A DNA stretch of 64,000 nucleotides from Ischnura elegans (Eukaryota; Arthropoda; Insecta; Odonata; Coenagrionidae): positions 100,426,566 to 100,490,565 of the forward strand of contig NC_060251.1 in NCBI RefSeq assembly GCF_921293095.1, given 5' to 3'. A model generated the notes under the pieces. It did no database searches, was not told where the DNA came from, and saw only the letters and a program-made list of their open reading frames with translations. Below are positions 1 through 10,776 of the stretch, one piece after another. Numbering within the stretch: position 1 is the first letter of the stretch; each line of letters begins with the position of its first letter. The translations under genes were made by a program, and so were the position numbers.

Positions 1-762
1 GCGAACGTTACGTTGACCATGGTTAATCCAAGAAAAATCGAATGTCGTCTACGCACTGGAAAATCAAATAAAAGGCTATTAAAAGAAGGACATTCATTAT
101 AACTGAATTTAACGTTAAATCTTCACGGAAAGCATGCTCCTGATTGAGGGAGATTTAAAATTATCTCTTCATTTGCCTTCCATTTTTACGTACGATATGC
201 TTGCATCTCATTTGCATATAGTCGTCCATATTTAAATTACAATTTTCTCCCACCTCCTTCAGCAAAGGGAATTATGTCTTCCAGCTTCAAAAATTAACTA
301 ATAGATGGTTAAAATCACCACGCATATTTTTAATTATTTGAAAACAAAATATTGAGCTTCTTTTCATCAAGAGCCTCACTTACCCAGCACGGTAGGGCGT
401 ACCCAAGTGGCAACGTTGGGGGGAAATGGGTTAAATGTCCTGAGATTTTTAGGCTATTTTCCTACAGAAAATTAGCAGTAATTGAAATTAAATATGTTTT
501 TGGTTATAAAATGACTGGTATCTAGACTAATGCCCTAATTAGTACAAATTGACTGGCATAACCGACCGTCTTTTCCAGAAAAATGGCTGATATTAGCACA
601 AAATCGAAATATATTTCTTGTGCCAACGAAAAGAAGCATTGTAGATCAAATAAGCAACGGGATCGAAGAGTAAGGACTTCGCGGTGTCTTTCTCCAGAGG
701 TTGGGTCTACAGGCTATCAATTTCAACTTCGTCAATAGTGAAATAATTTAAGTATAACGGAA
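1..762. other. Unannotated AT-rich DNA
   Basis: No coding region with recognisable domains and no repeat structure that I could match elsewhere in the window. Confidence 0.5.
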
Positions 763-951
763 CTAGCCACGGTGATACTGTTTCTGAGTCACCGTAATCC
801 ACAAATTGTGCGAAAAATCGTCAAGGAAAAAATCATTTACCTTGACCGGGATTCGAACCGGGATACCTCGATACCGGACAAGATCGGACAAGTTGGATGT
901 ATTTGTGCATTGCGGGTGACTCCGTAAAGTTATCACCGTGGCTGGTCCTGG
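763..951 (-). repeat. tRNA-like (SINE-type) repeat with inverted ends
   Basis: On the minus strand the segment around 845-870 reads GGTTCGAATCC inside a T-arm-like context, the pol III box B consensus. No convincing box A or complete cloverleaf is visible, so a functional tRNA gene is not supported. The segment is bracketed by an inverted repeat: about 764-777 (actagccacggtgata) against about 935-951 (tatcaccgtggctggt). A decayed tRNA-derived SINE, or a small MITE that captured a tRNA-like piece, fits equally well. Confidence 0.4.
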
Positions 952-1084
952 TAAACTTAAAGTAGTCAAGAGCGAACATCTCATTGAGTTCAAAGTTCGT
1001 GCTTTGCTCTCCGGCTGTGGCGCCGTGCGCACGAATTGGACTGATTGTCGCATAATATGGCCAGCAGTTCATACCACTTTGTCC

Positions 1085-1240
1085 GGCATAGACCTCAATT
1101 TCCGCAGGGAAGTAGGACGCCTCGGTAGCTTAATTCGGTAAAGCACTTGGCCGAAAATCAATGATCCGGGTTCGAATCCCGCCAGTGAATTTTTCGCTCA
1201 ATAATGAATTTAAATTACTAATAAAAAGCAATTAACAGGC
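1085..1240 (+). repeat. tRNA-derived SINE-like element
   Basis: A tRNA-like head runs from about 1118 to 1190. It has a D-arm/box A-like stretch (tagcttaattcggtaaagc), an anticodon-arm-sized spacer, and a perfect box B (GGTTCGAATCC). The acceptor ends do not pair and an AT-rich tail follows (to about 1230, taataaaaa). This is the layout of a tRNA-derived SINE or tRNA pseudogene. A true tRNA gene is unlikely. Confidence 0.5.
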
Positions 1241-2510
1241 AACAAAAAGCATGTACAAGAAATTCTGGTAAGAAAGCAGTTCATGCATCAACACGCAGTT
1301 TACACATGCGTGTGTATTTTTGATAAAATGGCATGTTTTCGCAAAACATTTTTTTTATTTTACTTTGAATAAAATGGTACCACTTTAGCAAAACAAAAAA
1401 AACAATCGCAGTGGCCACAACCGCAGTATTTAACAAGTTATACAGTCATTATGAGTTAAATGATATGATGCTAAGAGAGCGAAATTTTTAACTGATAAGG
1501 AAAACGGATCAATGCGAGTCGGAAGACACTTTCTCAGGTCGGACAGTCGGTAAAATAGAGAGCGCATAACCTGTATTAAGATAAAATATAAAAATGAGAA
1601 AGTTTCCGCCCACTTTTCACGAGATAGTGAGGTCAATTGATTTGTGACTCATTTACTTGTTCAGATAAAACCACGCATTAAAGGAATGAATCGCTCAAAA
1701 GAGTGCAACCACCAATGAACCCATTCATGAGGTCAGGTAGTATAGCTTAGATAGAATTAACCGCTCGTGACCTCATCAACTTATCTTTGGAAAGATAAAA
1801 GGCGTCTATTTTTCGTCAGGATAACCTCGAGAAACTGTTGATTAATCGAAATACGAAAAAATACAAATCTCTTAATTTTTCTATTTCTATCACAATTGGC
1901 ATTTCTAAAAGCAAACCGATGAACAATATGGTCTATTCTGGCTCTAAAAGCCGTATCCACCATATAAAGTGATCAAGGTGGAAACCAGCGTAAGGCAAAA
2001 GTAGTGTAAATGGAGCATAAAAATCTAATTCGCGGAACGATTCCGAAGCGCCGACGCCAAACGAGAAAGAGCGTTTGATAGTGTAGTGTCGCTGCTCTCC
2101 ATCGACACTTAAAACGCAAGACTTAGGCAATCACCAAATGAACTTCCAAACAAAACCCGTATTTGGCTATATCTGTGACGTCATCCACATTTTAGGCCGA
2201 AATAAGGATTGCTGAAGATCCTGATCGTCATGAGCGAAGTTTAGAGCATTATGTTGTGGAGTGAGGCCAGCAATCGTACCGTGGAAACATCCCCCACTGG
2301 AACAGGAGGGATTCCATAGCCCCTACGTGTTCCTGGATGACTTGTTTAAATTAGCCTATGAAAAAAAAACATTTTTAGTACTACCTAAGTCTTAAATTCA
2401 ATTAAAATTTTGATTTTTTTGTTTTCATTGTACATGTATATACATGTTTCGCACTTTTTTCGGAAAAATTACCACTTAAGTTTAGTTAGTCAGTTAAGGT
2501 GGGAGCAAGG
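1241..2510. other. Unannotated DNA
   Basis: Nothing recognisable. Small open frames of up to about 68 codons lack start context, domains or codon structure that would support a gene. Confidence 0.45.
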
Positions 2511-2966
2511 TTCCCCCTAGTCCCTCCAAAACTCCGCCCATGCTGATCGCAGTTGATGTTGACCGCCTTTCCCAACACGGGCTGTGACCATGCTCAGCGC
2601 CAATCGGCGTGATAAGATTAGCGTAGTAGGAACAGGACATAAACTGTGGACTGTAGCGATTCTCAAAGCACTGACGCTATGCGAGCGATGGGGGTTGAAA
2701 GAATATCCAGTCGTCCATTCGACCTTAAAACGACTCGGCATCCCCTTTAACCGTGAATTATCAACCTCTCGTTGGAAGCACTCCACCGTCGCCACCAGTC
2801 CCACTCTCGCCAGAATGCAGAACGCCTCTTACTCGAACCCTCGGCAAAAACATTTCGCTCCCGCCCTCAGCACTTCATCATTTCGGTACAGTGCGGAACA
2901 CGTGTACTTTCACCAGTGCTTTTGGCCCTGCGCCACGCGGCGCTTTAAGCATTCTCTCTCTTTACC
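2511..2966. other. GC-richer stretch with a 128-codon open frame, function unknown
   Basis: Base composition rises above the flanks. An open frame runs at 2584-2970 (+), rich in Ser, Arg and His with no motif I recognise. The opposite strand is also open for 95 codons (2517-2804), which suggests a composition effect. I do not call a gene. Confidence 0.25.
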
Positions 2967-3231
2967 GTGAGTGTTAGCAGTTTGGAAAAGGGAAAGAACG
3001 CGAATATCATCCATTACACGTCATTGTTTAGACGGGTGCGTTGAAAGCAAGCTCTTTTCGCGACCCCATTACTGCATTCCCTCAATTTACCGGCATAAGA
3101 GGCTATAGGACCGTTATTCCTCTTCTTTCGCTATTAACGGATAGATAGAGCTAATAGCCATGAGAATAGAATGCAGCATTTGTAGGATGAGCCGATAATT
3201 AATTCGCTAAGTTAAGTTAGCGACTGATCGA
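2967..3231 (+). repeat. Interspersed repeat E, left part, interrupted by the foldback element
   Basis: Matches 19656-19890: shared blocks include 'gaatatcatccatta', 'cgtcattgttt' and the following 'cccgcat/cttcccg'-type stretch with 'ggcat.agaggc'. The family continues at 14749-14815 after the 11.5 kb insertion, where 'attgaagcatga' and 'tggttacga' match 19830-19865. Roughly 120 extra bases sit before the insertion point. Class unknown. Confidence 0.55.
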
Positions 3232-4228
3232 TATACAGGGTGTCCCATTTTAAGTTCCCACCCCGAATATCTCGAAATCTAAGCAAAATGAGAAAAAATG
3301 TTTCAGACAAAAGTTATAGGGTTTAGAGGGGGACATACGATGGTGACTTTGAAAATGACCTTGAAGTCGATTTTCAAGGTCAAAGAGGGGGTAACTTCCA
3401 TTTCTTAAATAGAAACCCATATTTTTTATTGCAGGATCGTGTTCTACGAAAAAAAATACAAACTTCTTGTTGGAATCTTTTTATTGAAAAATGTATTTTT
3501 CCAGAGTTTTCTCACATATTTCGCTCATCTTCGCGCAAATCTGGCCCCCACCGAACTGGTTCATTGGGTTCAATTTCATGAGCAGGGGGCTACGGGAGGA
3601 ACCCTCGCGGATCGCGCCGCTCCCGGAACAGAGAAAAACACGGTAGTTTCACAGCAACCTAGTATCGGGTATTAGTTTTTGTGGTAAAATAATAGTCTAG
3701 TTGTTCTCGTGGCTGCAATTTTATTTGATGAAATATTTGTTGAGGTGTTACCTTCGTCGTTTCGAACTACTATCGTCGCAAAAAAGGTAGAACGCTGAAC
3801 TTTAAGCATGAGTATAAAATCGTATCAAAGCTCGATAGGGTCTCGTCATATTTCTGTTTACTAATTGTTTATTCAACTACAACAATGAATCATGGAACAT
3901 TGTTTAAACGTAAACATTTAGCTTCTACGGTCGAAAGAGTGAATAGGAACACGCGAAAAACAATGAAAACAACGAAACGGTCGTCTTCTTTATCTCGTCA
4001 CGGGAAAAATATTTGATTGGTGATTTTCGTCGTAATTTTTATAGGCAGAGCAACATCTTCGCATTACGAAAAGCTTTTTAAAATTAAATGTTACTCATTC
4101 CTTTATTTTAAAAATGGCCGAAAGGTAGATTTCAATTTCCGAGGTGTGGAGATGAAAATGAATATCGCAGTTACATACGAAATATGTAAAAAAAAGTTCT
4201 AAACTTTTCATGTAAGGAAATGTTTATA
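3232..4228 (+). repeat. Left inverted arm of the foldback element
   Basis: Nearly perfect complement of 4564-5202 plus 14389-14748. Both arms carry the same ~60-codon open frame (4017-4202 + and 4577-4777 -), differing at a Lys/Gln position and at the C-terminus. It shows no known domain and is probably a consequence of the repeat rather than a gene. Confidence 0.85.
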
Positions 4229-4288
4229 CGGCTGCTGAAAAATATTAACACTTTTTCCTGAAAAGAATTGCATAAAATAACTTGTAAC

Positions 4289-4468
4289 TTATTTGAAGTA
4301 GGGAAAATACAGTTCTGAGATTGGTCTCTTAAATTGTACTGATGGGGTTTGTACGGTCACCATTCTCACTAAACAGTGTGGACCTGGGTGAATTTCTTTA
4401 ACTATTGCAACCTTACAAATCATTGGTGGCACATTGTCTTCTTTCAATACACAAACATTGTTCTTCTT
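4289..4468 (-). pseudogene. BEL/Pao integrase C-terminal fragment (DUF5641-like)
   Basis: The minus strand is open for about 59 codons to a TAA at 4289-4291. The peptide contains the order typical of the C-terminus of BEL/Pao Pol: a Val-Leu-x-x-Asp-Asn-x-Pro-Pro stretch, then 'VKEIHPG', 'CLVRMVTVQTP' and 'FKRPISEL', then the stop. This is the beta-rich domain that follows the integrase core in BEL/Pao polyproteins. Only this tail is present; there is no protease, RT or integrase core. It fills most of the 335-bp loop between the arms of the foldback element, so it looks captured by that element or left when the element formed around a BEL remnant. Recognised from motif order only. Confidence 0.7.
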
Positions 4469-4470
4469 AC

Positions 4471-4552
4471 TTAAAATAAACCAAAAAGGCGGAAATCGTC
4501 TTTTTAGTATGCATAGCTGAGAGATGATTTCCGTCTTTCTGGTTTATTTTAA
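4471..4552. repeat. Short inverted repeat in the foldback loop
   Basis: About 28-30 bases at 4471-4500 (aaataaaccaaaaaggcgga...) pair with 4523-4552 (...tctttctggtttatttt), leaving a 22-base loop. It lies just upstream (in the minus sense) of the BEL/Pao fragment. Confidence 0.7.
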
Positions 4553-4563
4553 AAAAGAGGAAT

Positions 4564-5202
4564 TATAAACATTTCCTTACATGAAAAGTTTAGAACCTTT
4601 TTTTTTACATATTTCGTATGTAACTGCGATATTCATTTTCATCTCCACACCTCGGAAATTGAAATCTACCTTTCGGCCATTTTTAAAATAAAGGAATGAG
4701 TAACATTTAATTTTAAAAAGCTGTTCGTAATGCGAAGATGTTGCTCTGCCTATAAAAATTACGACGAAAATCACCAATCAAATATTTTTCCCGTGACGAG
4801 ATAAAGAAGACGACCGTTTCGTTGTTTTCATTGTTTTTCGCGTGTTCCTATTCACTCTTTCGACCGTAGAAGCTAAATGTTTACGTTTAAACAATGTTCC
4901 ATGATTCATTGTTGTAGTTGAATAAACAATTAGTAAACAGAAATATGACGAGACCCTATCGAGCTTTGATACGATTTTATACTCATGCTTAAAGTTCAGC
5001 GTTCTACCTTTTTTGCGACGATAGTAGTTCGAAACGACGAAGGTAACACCTCAACAAATATTTCATCAAATAAAATTGCAGCCACGAGAACAACTAGACT
5101 ATTATTTTACCACAAAAACTAATACCCGATACTAGGTTGCTGTGAAACTACCGTGTTTTTCTCTGTTCCGGGAGCGGCGCGATCCGCGAGGGTTCCTCCC
5201 GT
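4564..5202 (-). repeat. Right inverted arm of the foldback element, inner part
   Basis: Complement of 3594-4228. It ends in CCGT (5199-5202) where the provirus entered; the same CCGT follows the 3' LTR at 14385-14388. Confidence 0.85.
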
Positions 5203-5911
5203 TGTGATGACCGGAAATTTGAGCGCAAGATATTTGCGGCAAATTCGGTTACGAAAGTGTTTACTCCCTCGCTAACAGGTGACTAGGCGCGCAAGGCGAG
5301 GCGGAAGTAGAGGACGACTCGAGGCCAAGAAAGTGAAAGGCTAAATACGACACACAAAAATACTCTTAGAGAGGACGGGAAGATGCAACGCCATGGAGTT
5401 GTCGTAACAAACACTCCACTTCCTAGAGCCCCATATAGTCCTATAGGTCAACTGGGGGGGGATATGACCTAGGGGGCCAAGATTTTGAATATAAAAACCC
5501 TCAAAATCTGAAGGAAGTCAGTTGGTGTTGGGGAGTGACAACCGGGGTGTGTACCACGAGCGGTCGTCAGGTGGCCCAGCAGAGATCTCCCGTCTTCTCC
5601 GTGCCGTGTTAAGCTACACTGTCGGCAAACAGTACTTTCCTGCTCACCCGCGGACATCCTAGGGAAGAGCGAGAATAGCCCCTCGAGAGTCACAGCCTTG
5701 CCGAGCGCCCGACTTCTATCCGCCTCGCCGCGACCTTCACCTGTTTAAAGCCGTACGCTTCTCGGGAGACCCAAAGGTAAAGGGCCTTTTCCTATTTATA
5801 AAAACTACAGCTTGAATCAATTCATTGCTTACGGCACCCAAAGGCAAGGACCCACACGGCGAAGCCGAGTTCGATCCCCGTCGCACAAAAGAGCACGGGG
5901 CGGACGCTACA
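5203..5911 (+). repeat. 5' LTR
   Basis: 709 bp, TGT...ACA ends, essentially identical to 13676-14384. It contains a TATA box and initiator. Near its 3' end (about 5868-5882) a stretch (gttcgatccccgtc) resembles a tRNA T-arm/box B. Confidence 0.95.
5481..5525 (+). promoter_or_regulatory. LTR core promoter: TATA box plus arthropod-type initiator
   Basis: TATAAAAA lies at 5490-5497 and TCAGTT at 5518-5523, so the A of the initiator is 30 bases downstream of the first T of the TATA box, a usual arthropod spacing. The TATA box sits between the halves of an 8-bp dyad (gattttga at 5481-5488, tcaaaatc at 5501-5508). The start of R is inferred at about 5520. The same elements recur in the 3' LTR. Confidence 0.65.
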
Positions 5912-5916
5912 AACGG

Positions 5917-5927
5917 TGGCAGCGGTG
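5917..5927 (+). other. Primer-binding site, tRNA-Leu-like
   Basis: tggcagcggtg, five bases after the LTR, is complementary to the 3' end (CACCGCTGCCA) of the eukaryotic tRNA-Leu(AAG) type. The match is 11 bases, then fails. This would prime minus-strand DNA synthesis. The tRNA assignment is from memory of tRNA ends, not a search. Confidence 0.65.
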
Positions 5928-6398
5928 TCGATAATTGAAATGCCCGCATGGGGCGAATTCATTTTTTTTTTATTGAGAGATTGAGAAATTAAAAATTTTT
6001 CGCTCTTTGAGGCGATCAAAATTTTGCTCGGGAAATATGTTGTTCGGTCATTCCCATTCCGGGATTGATATTTCGCCTCCGACTGGGAAGATTTCTCTCA
6101 AATGCCAGGGCACTGTAAGACCTGAATGGTTTCACTTACAGGAGCCAGAAGCGTGATTTGCATACAAGCTGTACTTTCGGGTCTCTCGTTTCGTGTCCCC
6201 ATGTTTTCCTACTTCGTGTAATTAAAAAAAAAAAATTTTTTTTGATTTCCGATTTGTAAATATACATTAACCAGATAGTTTCGTATCTTGGCTCGTCGTC
6301 AAAATTTTACTTTGTGGTCACTACGGTGGTATCACGAATAATCGTGACCCCGCGGAAAGTCATTTAAAAATAAGCCGTGCCTCACAATCCATTTAAAA

Positions 6399-7415
6399 AT
6401 GCCGGATCCTACCACCGTTCCGCCCACCGGGACCCCTCCCAATGTGTCCGGGTTTTTGTATGCCGTAGAGGTATTTTCGGGGGAAGACGAGGAGATAGCC
6501 GTTGAGGAATTTTTGACAACTCTTGAAACCGCGGCCACTTTGGGCCAATGGAGTCCTAACCATAGAGTAATGGTATTAAAATTACGGATCAAGGGCAAGG
6601 CAAGGCTTTTTGTGAATACGCTCGCGCCCGAAGTAGGAAGTAATTGGGAGGCCTTGAAAAACGCGCTAAGGGAAAGATTCTCCGCACGAGAAAACGCAGG
6701 GGCTAGGTTGAGGAAATTGTTAGATTGCCGACAGGGTCGCGAAACGGTGAGAGAATACGCGGAGCGAATCCGAGCTCTGGGCGAAGCCCCGCAAGATTCA
6801 GTGACCGACCCAGAGGAACGCCGATGGCGGGCCAAAGTGCGGGAGGAGACGATGTTACAACAATTTTTACAGGGGCTGAGGGAAGGGATCCGGAGATTCG
6901 TGTTAATACGGGAGCCGTCCACTTTTCAAGAGGCAGTGCGCCTCGCGAAAATGGAGGAACAAAATGACGAGCAAGGCAGAAATAGACTATGTTTAGTGGC
7001 CGGTCCCACCACGCCATCGGGTGACCGCGATAGCCACCCCCCATCACCGCCGCCCTTCTCACCCGCGCCATCACAGCCAATGTGCTACCAGTGTCGACAA
7101 TACGGGCACTTCGGAAGAGATTGCGTAATAAACCCCATGCGCTGCTTTAATTGCAACGAGATGGGGCATGTGAGGCGCGAGTGTCGAGCAAATAGATTTT
7201 CCACTCGGAACTATGCACTGCCTCGGGCGGGAAGCCCTCCTCCCCCCGTCCGATCGCGAGCCCCTCCCCCCAATGCTAACCTTACGGGAGGGACGAAGAC
7301 GGCGTTCAACCCACGAAGAAACGCTCCGGCGGAGAGAGGACGACGCCCCACCCACCCAAACGGACTTCCCTCCGGGCACCAGTCCCGCCGCGCGGAGGGA
7401 ACTCGGCGATGGTGA
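6399..7415 (+). CDS. gag: Gag polyprotein (capsid/nucleocapsid) of the Gypsy-like provirus
   Basis: 338 residues, forming the particle and packaging the RNA. Residues about 30-200 look like a retrotransposon Gag/capsid region: helical, with the conserved 'W..L...L..RF' and 'R..GE..REYA.R' type blocks. Two CCHC zinc knuckles follow at about residues 229-242 (C-x2-C-x4-H-x4-C, CYQCRQYGHFGRDC) and 248-261 (CFNCNEMGHVRREC), then a Pro/Arg-rich tail of about 70 residues. The start is the first ATG after the long leader (aaaaATGcc). The stop TGA at 7413-7415 overlaps the first in-frame ATG of pol in the motif ATGGTGA, so pol lies in the -1 frame. Expression of pol by -1 frameshift or reinitiation is inferred. 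Intact. Confidence 0.9.
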   Translation: MPDPTTVPPTGTPPNVSGFLYAVEVFSGEDEEIAVEEFLTTLETAATLGQWSPNHRVMVLKLRIKGKARLFVNTLAPEVGSNWEALKNALRERFSARENAGARLRKLLDCRQGRETVREYAERIRALGEAPQDSVTDPEERRWRAKVREETMLQQFLQGLREGIRRFVLIREPSTFQEAVRLAKMEEQNDEQGRNRLCLVAGPTTPSGDRDSHPPSPPPFSPAPSQPMCYQCRQYGHFGRDCVINPMRCFNCNEMGHVRRECRANRFSTRNYALPRAGSPPPPVRSRAPPPNANLTGGTKTAFNPRRNAPAERGRRPTHPNGLPSGHQSRRAEGTRRW

Positions 7416-9316
7416 AAGGAAAGCGGGAGAGATTGGCGCCGTCAACCCGCCGAGCAGACACAACGGGTTATGCCGTGTCCGTCGAGGTGGGAGGCAGCCG
7501 CGCCACCCTTCTCATCGACACGGGAGCCACGCTGTCCCTCATCAGAGAAGAAGTCCCCCGCCCCAACCACCCCCTTCACCCCCCCTTGACACAACTATGC
7601 GGAGTCACTGGCCATCACCTAGCAATAACGGGGACGGTGACTCTCCCTGTGAGGTTAGGAAAAGGCACGTTTTTCCATGAATTTCAGGTAGTGGGGTCGG
7701 ACTTGAGATTACCCGCCGACGGCATTTTAGGATTGGATCTCCTTCGGACAATGGAAGCGAGTCTAAATCTAAAAACAGAAGTGTTGAGAGTGGGTAATGA
7801 AGACTTCCCTTTGGAAGCGGTTGTCTTTGGCCAGGACACGGGGGTTGTAGCGCGGGAGGAAGAGAGAGGGAGGCGAGAGAAAGGGGAAAATCCTCAGATG
7901 GTTAGACTAAAAGAGCGCACGCGGATTTCCCCGCGCAGTGAGGTGGTCACTATGGGAATCCTCGGGAAGAACGGAGGGCAGGGCGAGCAGACATTATTAA
8001 TGGAACCGGTCGAAGTTCCTATCCATGGGATCATGGTCGGAAGAGGAATTGTGCGCCGATTGGAGGGAAATCAAATCCCGGTGAAATTAATTAATGTCTC
8101 GAATGAGGAATTGGAAATTCCCGTAAATATGGTGGTGGGAACCATTACGCGGGAATTTAAAATTCCGGAGGCCGCTCATAAGGGGATTATTCGGAGGGAG
8201 AATAGCCTTCCCGAGGAATTAGAGATTAAGTGTTTGCAACTACCAGGGGAGGAAGGAAAGAGGTTGCGGGAAGTATTGTTGGAGTATAGCGACATTTTTC
8301 ACAGGGAAGGGAAGCCGCTGGGTAAAACGTCGCGAGTACGCCACGAAATCCACACCGGAAACCATGCCCCCATATTTCGACGACCGTATCGGGTTCCACA
8401 GGCGCAGCGGGAGACAATGCGCACCCACATCACAGACATGCTCGCACAAGGAATTATTCAGGATTCTACATCCCCCTGGAGTGCGCCGGTGGTGCTAGTC
8501 GCGAAAAAATCGGAGAACGGTGAGGAGAAACTCCGTTTTTGCACAGACTTTCGCGCACTCAATCAGATTACCCGGAGAGACGAATACCCCTTGCCAAATA
8601 TACAAGAGACGCTGGACCAACTAGGAGGAGCGAAATATTTTTCCACGCTAGATATGGCCAGTGGTTATTGGCAAATAGAAGTTGAGCCAAGAGATAGGGA
8701 AAAAACTGCTTTCTCGACCCCCGAGGGGCATTATGAATATCTCAGGATGCCCTTCGGGCTGGCCAATAGTCCAAGCACCTTCCAAAGACTGATGGATTCC
8801 GTCTTATCAGGGCTTAAAGGAAGCAAGTGTCTCGTATACCTTGATGATATATTTGTTCATGGTCGAGACACAGGGGAGCATTTGGCTAACCTAAGGGAAG
8901 TGTTTGAGCGATTGCGGGCCTCGGGTCTGGCATTACAGCCCGCCAAATGCAAATTTTTGGAAAATTCGGTGAAATATTTGGGGCATATTATTTCATCGAA
9001 GGGAGTGGAGCCAGATCCCAATAAAATTAGGGCAATCAGTAATTTTCCCCCTCCCCATAACCTACGGACACTCAGAGGATTTTTGGGCTTAGTTGGATAT
9101 TACCGCCGATTTATTCCGAAGTTCGCCCAAATAGCTAAACCTCTGACGGAACTCACTAAGAAGGGTGTGAAATTTGAATGGACTCAGAAAGCCGTTGCCT
9201 CTTTCGCAACATTGAGAGACTTTTTATGTAATGAGCCGGTACTTCGGTACCCAGATTTCAAGAAACCTTTCATACTATACACGGATGCTTCCGGGGAAGC
9301 CTTGGGGCCGTCTTAG
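7409..9316 (+). pseudogene. pol: Pol, first segment: protease, reverse transcriptase and start of RNase H
   Basis: Aspartic protease: 'LIDTGATLSLI' at about residue 36 and a flap/'GILGLDLL' block at about 108. Reverse transcriptase from about residue 320: 'LDMASGYWQI', 'TAFSTPEGHYEYLRMPFGL' and the catalytic YLDD in 'CLVYLDDIFVHGRD'. The thumb/connection and the first RNase H strand ('[12 protein letters not shown]') follow. The frame then ends at a TAG because one G is missing from a G run at about 9305-9309; the remaining RNase H motifs continue in the next frame. In an intact element this would copy the RNA genome inside particles. The first ATG (7409) overlaps the gag stop. Codon use matches gag. 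Confidence 0.93.
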
Positions 9317-10776
9317 CCCAGAAGGATGCCAGTGGGGAGTACGTAGTCGCTTACGCTAGCCGGCAATTAAATAAAGCGGAGCGTAATTACAGCGCTACAG
9401 AGAGGGAATGCCTGGGGGTAGTATGGGCGGTAAGGTATATGAGGTGTTACGTGTACGGGAGGGCCTTTACAGTTGTTACGGATCATAGGCCTTTGAAATA
9501 GTTATTTTCGCTAAAAGATTCATCGTCACGGTTGACTCGGTGGTCTCTTCTCCTAAGCGAATATGATTTCGAAATACAACATCGGCCCGGGAAAATACAC
9601 CAAAATGCCGACGTTTTGTCTCGTAACCCGGTGGCGGTTATTCAAACACCTTTCGAGCCTGTGTGGGATAGACAATTAATACGAGACGAGCAGGCAAGGG
9701 ATCAATGGTGTGGGAAGGTGATGGAACAAATGGAGAAATCCGGGGGAAAAAGTGATTTCTATACCGATCAAGAGGGGATCTTGTATCGGAAGGGGAAAAA
9801 GGGCGAAGAGCAGTTGGTTGCTCCCAAGAGCATGCGGGAGAGGGTGCTTAGAGCGTTTCATGACTCGCCGTGGGCGGGCCATATGGGAATAAAACGCACC
9901 CTGGGGACCATTGGGGCCAAATTTTGGTGGCCAAAGATGATAAGTGATGTGATCACCCATTGCACGCATTGCCATTCGTGTCAATTGCGTAAAGACCCGC
10001 AGAAACAAAACAGGGCGCCATTACAGTCTTTACCGGAAGTGACTGGCCCCCTGCAGAGGGCAGCAATGGACATCGTGGGACCACTACCAAGGACAGATAG
10101 AGGGAACCGATACATCCTTACCTTCCAGGACGCCTTTACCAAGTACCCGGAAGCGATAGCCATTCCCGATCAGAAAGCGGAAACGGTAGCTAAGGTATTT
10201 GTGGAGTCGATCATTACTCGTCACGGCGTCCCGCGACAATTGTTGACGGACCGCGGGGCAAACTTCACCTCCCAGCTCATGAGAGAAGTATGTAAGCTCT
10301 TAGGGATAAAGAAGTTACAAACAACAGCTTACCATCCCTCCGGAAATGGGCTGATCGAGCGAAGCCATAGGACGTTAATGAACATTTTGTCACACTTTGT
10401 GGACAAATATCAACGAAGTTGGGATGATTGGGTACAGTTCGCCATGCTGGCCTATAGGAGCTCCCCCCACTCCGTTACCCGAGAAACCCCCTACTTCCTC
10501 ATGCACGGACGGCATATTGAATTACCGTTCGACGATATTACTTCGCCAGCCTCCATTAACTACGCTACGGACAGTAATTACGCAGCCGAACTCCAAGCGC
10601 GGTTGAAACTCTCTTTTCAAGCCGTCGCAGAAAGAATACGAGCCGGACAAAAGACACAGGCAAAAGAGTATAATAAACGTGCTACGTATCGTGCTACGTG
10701 TAAGTATCGTTCCAACAGGGGGACTGGGTGTTCGTGCGAAAAGGCGCTACACGGCCAGGGACAACTAGAAAGTTAG
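9304..10776 (+). pseudogene. pol: Pol, second segment: rest of RNase H and integrase, with an internal stop
   Basis: Continues pol one frame back after the deletion. RNase H blocks ('[16 protein letters not shown]', '[10 protein letters not shown]', 'TDHRPLK') lead to a TAG at 9499-9501, where the family normally has Trp (TGG to TAG). The frame then reopens through 'NADVLSR' and the integrase. That has the zinc-binding HHCC region (GHMGIKRT at about 9880, C-x2-C at about 9970-9980), the core with 'MDIVGPLP', 'LLTDRGANFTSQL' and the Glu in 'HPSGNGLIERSHRTL', i.e. the D,D-35-E triad. The segment ends in a frame-shifted tail at 10774. A short duplication (cgtgctacgt at about 10679 and 10693) is near the second frameshift and may have caused it. 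Confidence 0.9.

Noticed and set aside
1118..1190. Functional tRNA gene
   Set aside because: Boxes A and B are present, but acceptor ends do not pair and the tail is SINE-like.
2584..2970. Host gene of 128 codons
   Set aside because: Both strands are open here, no domain, no splice context; likely composition.
6332..6922. 196-codon minus-strand frame over gag
   Set aside because: Antisense shadow of gag with no motif.
7213..7680. 155-codon open frame overlapping the gag end and pol start
   Set aside because: Pro/Arg-rich shadow of the gag tail and protease region in a third frame; gag and pol motifs explain the sequence.
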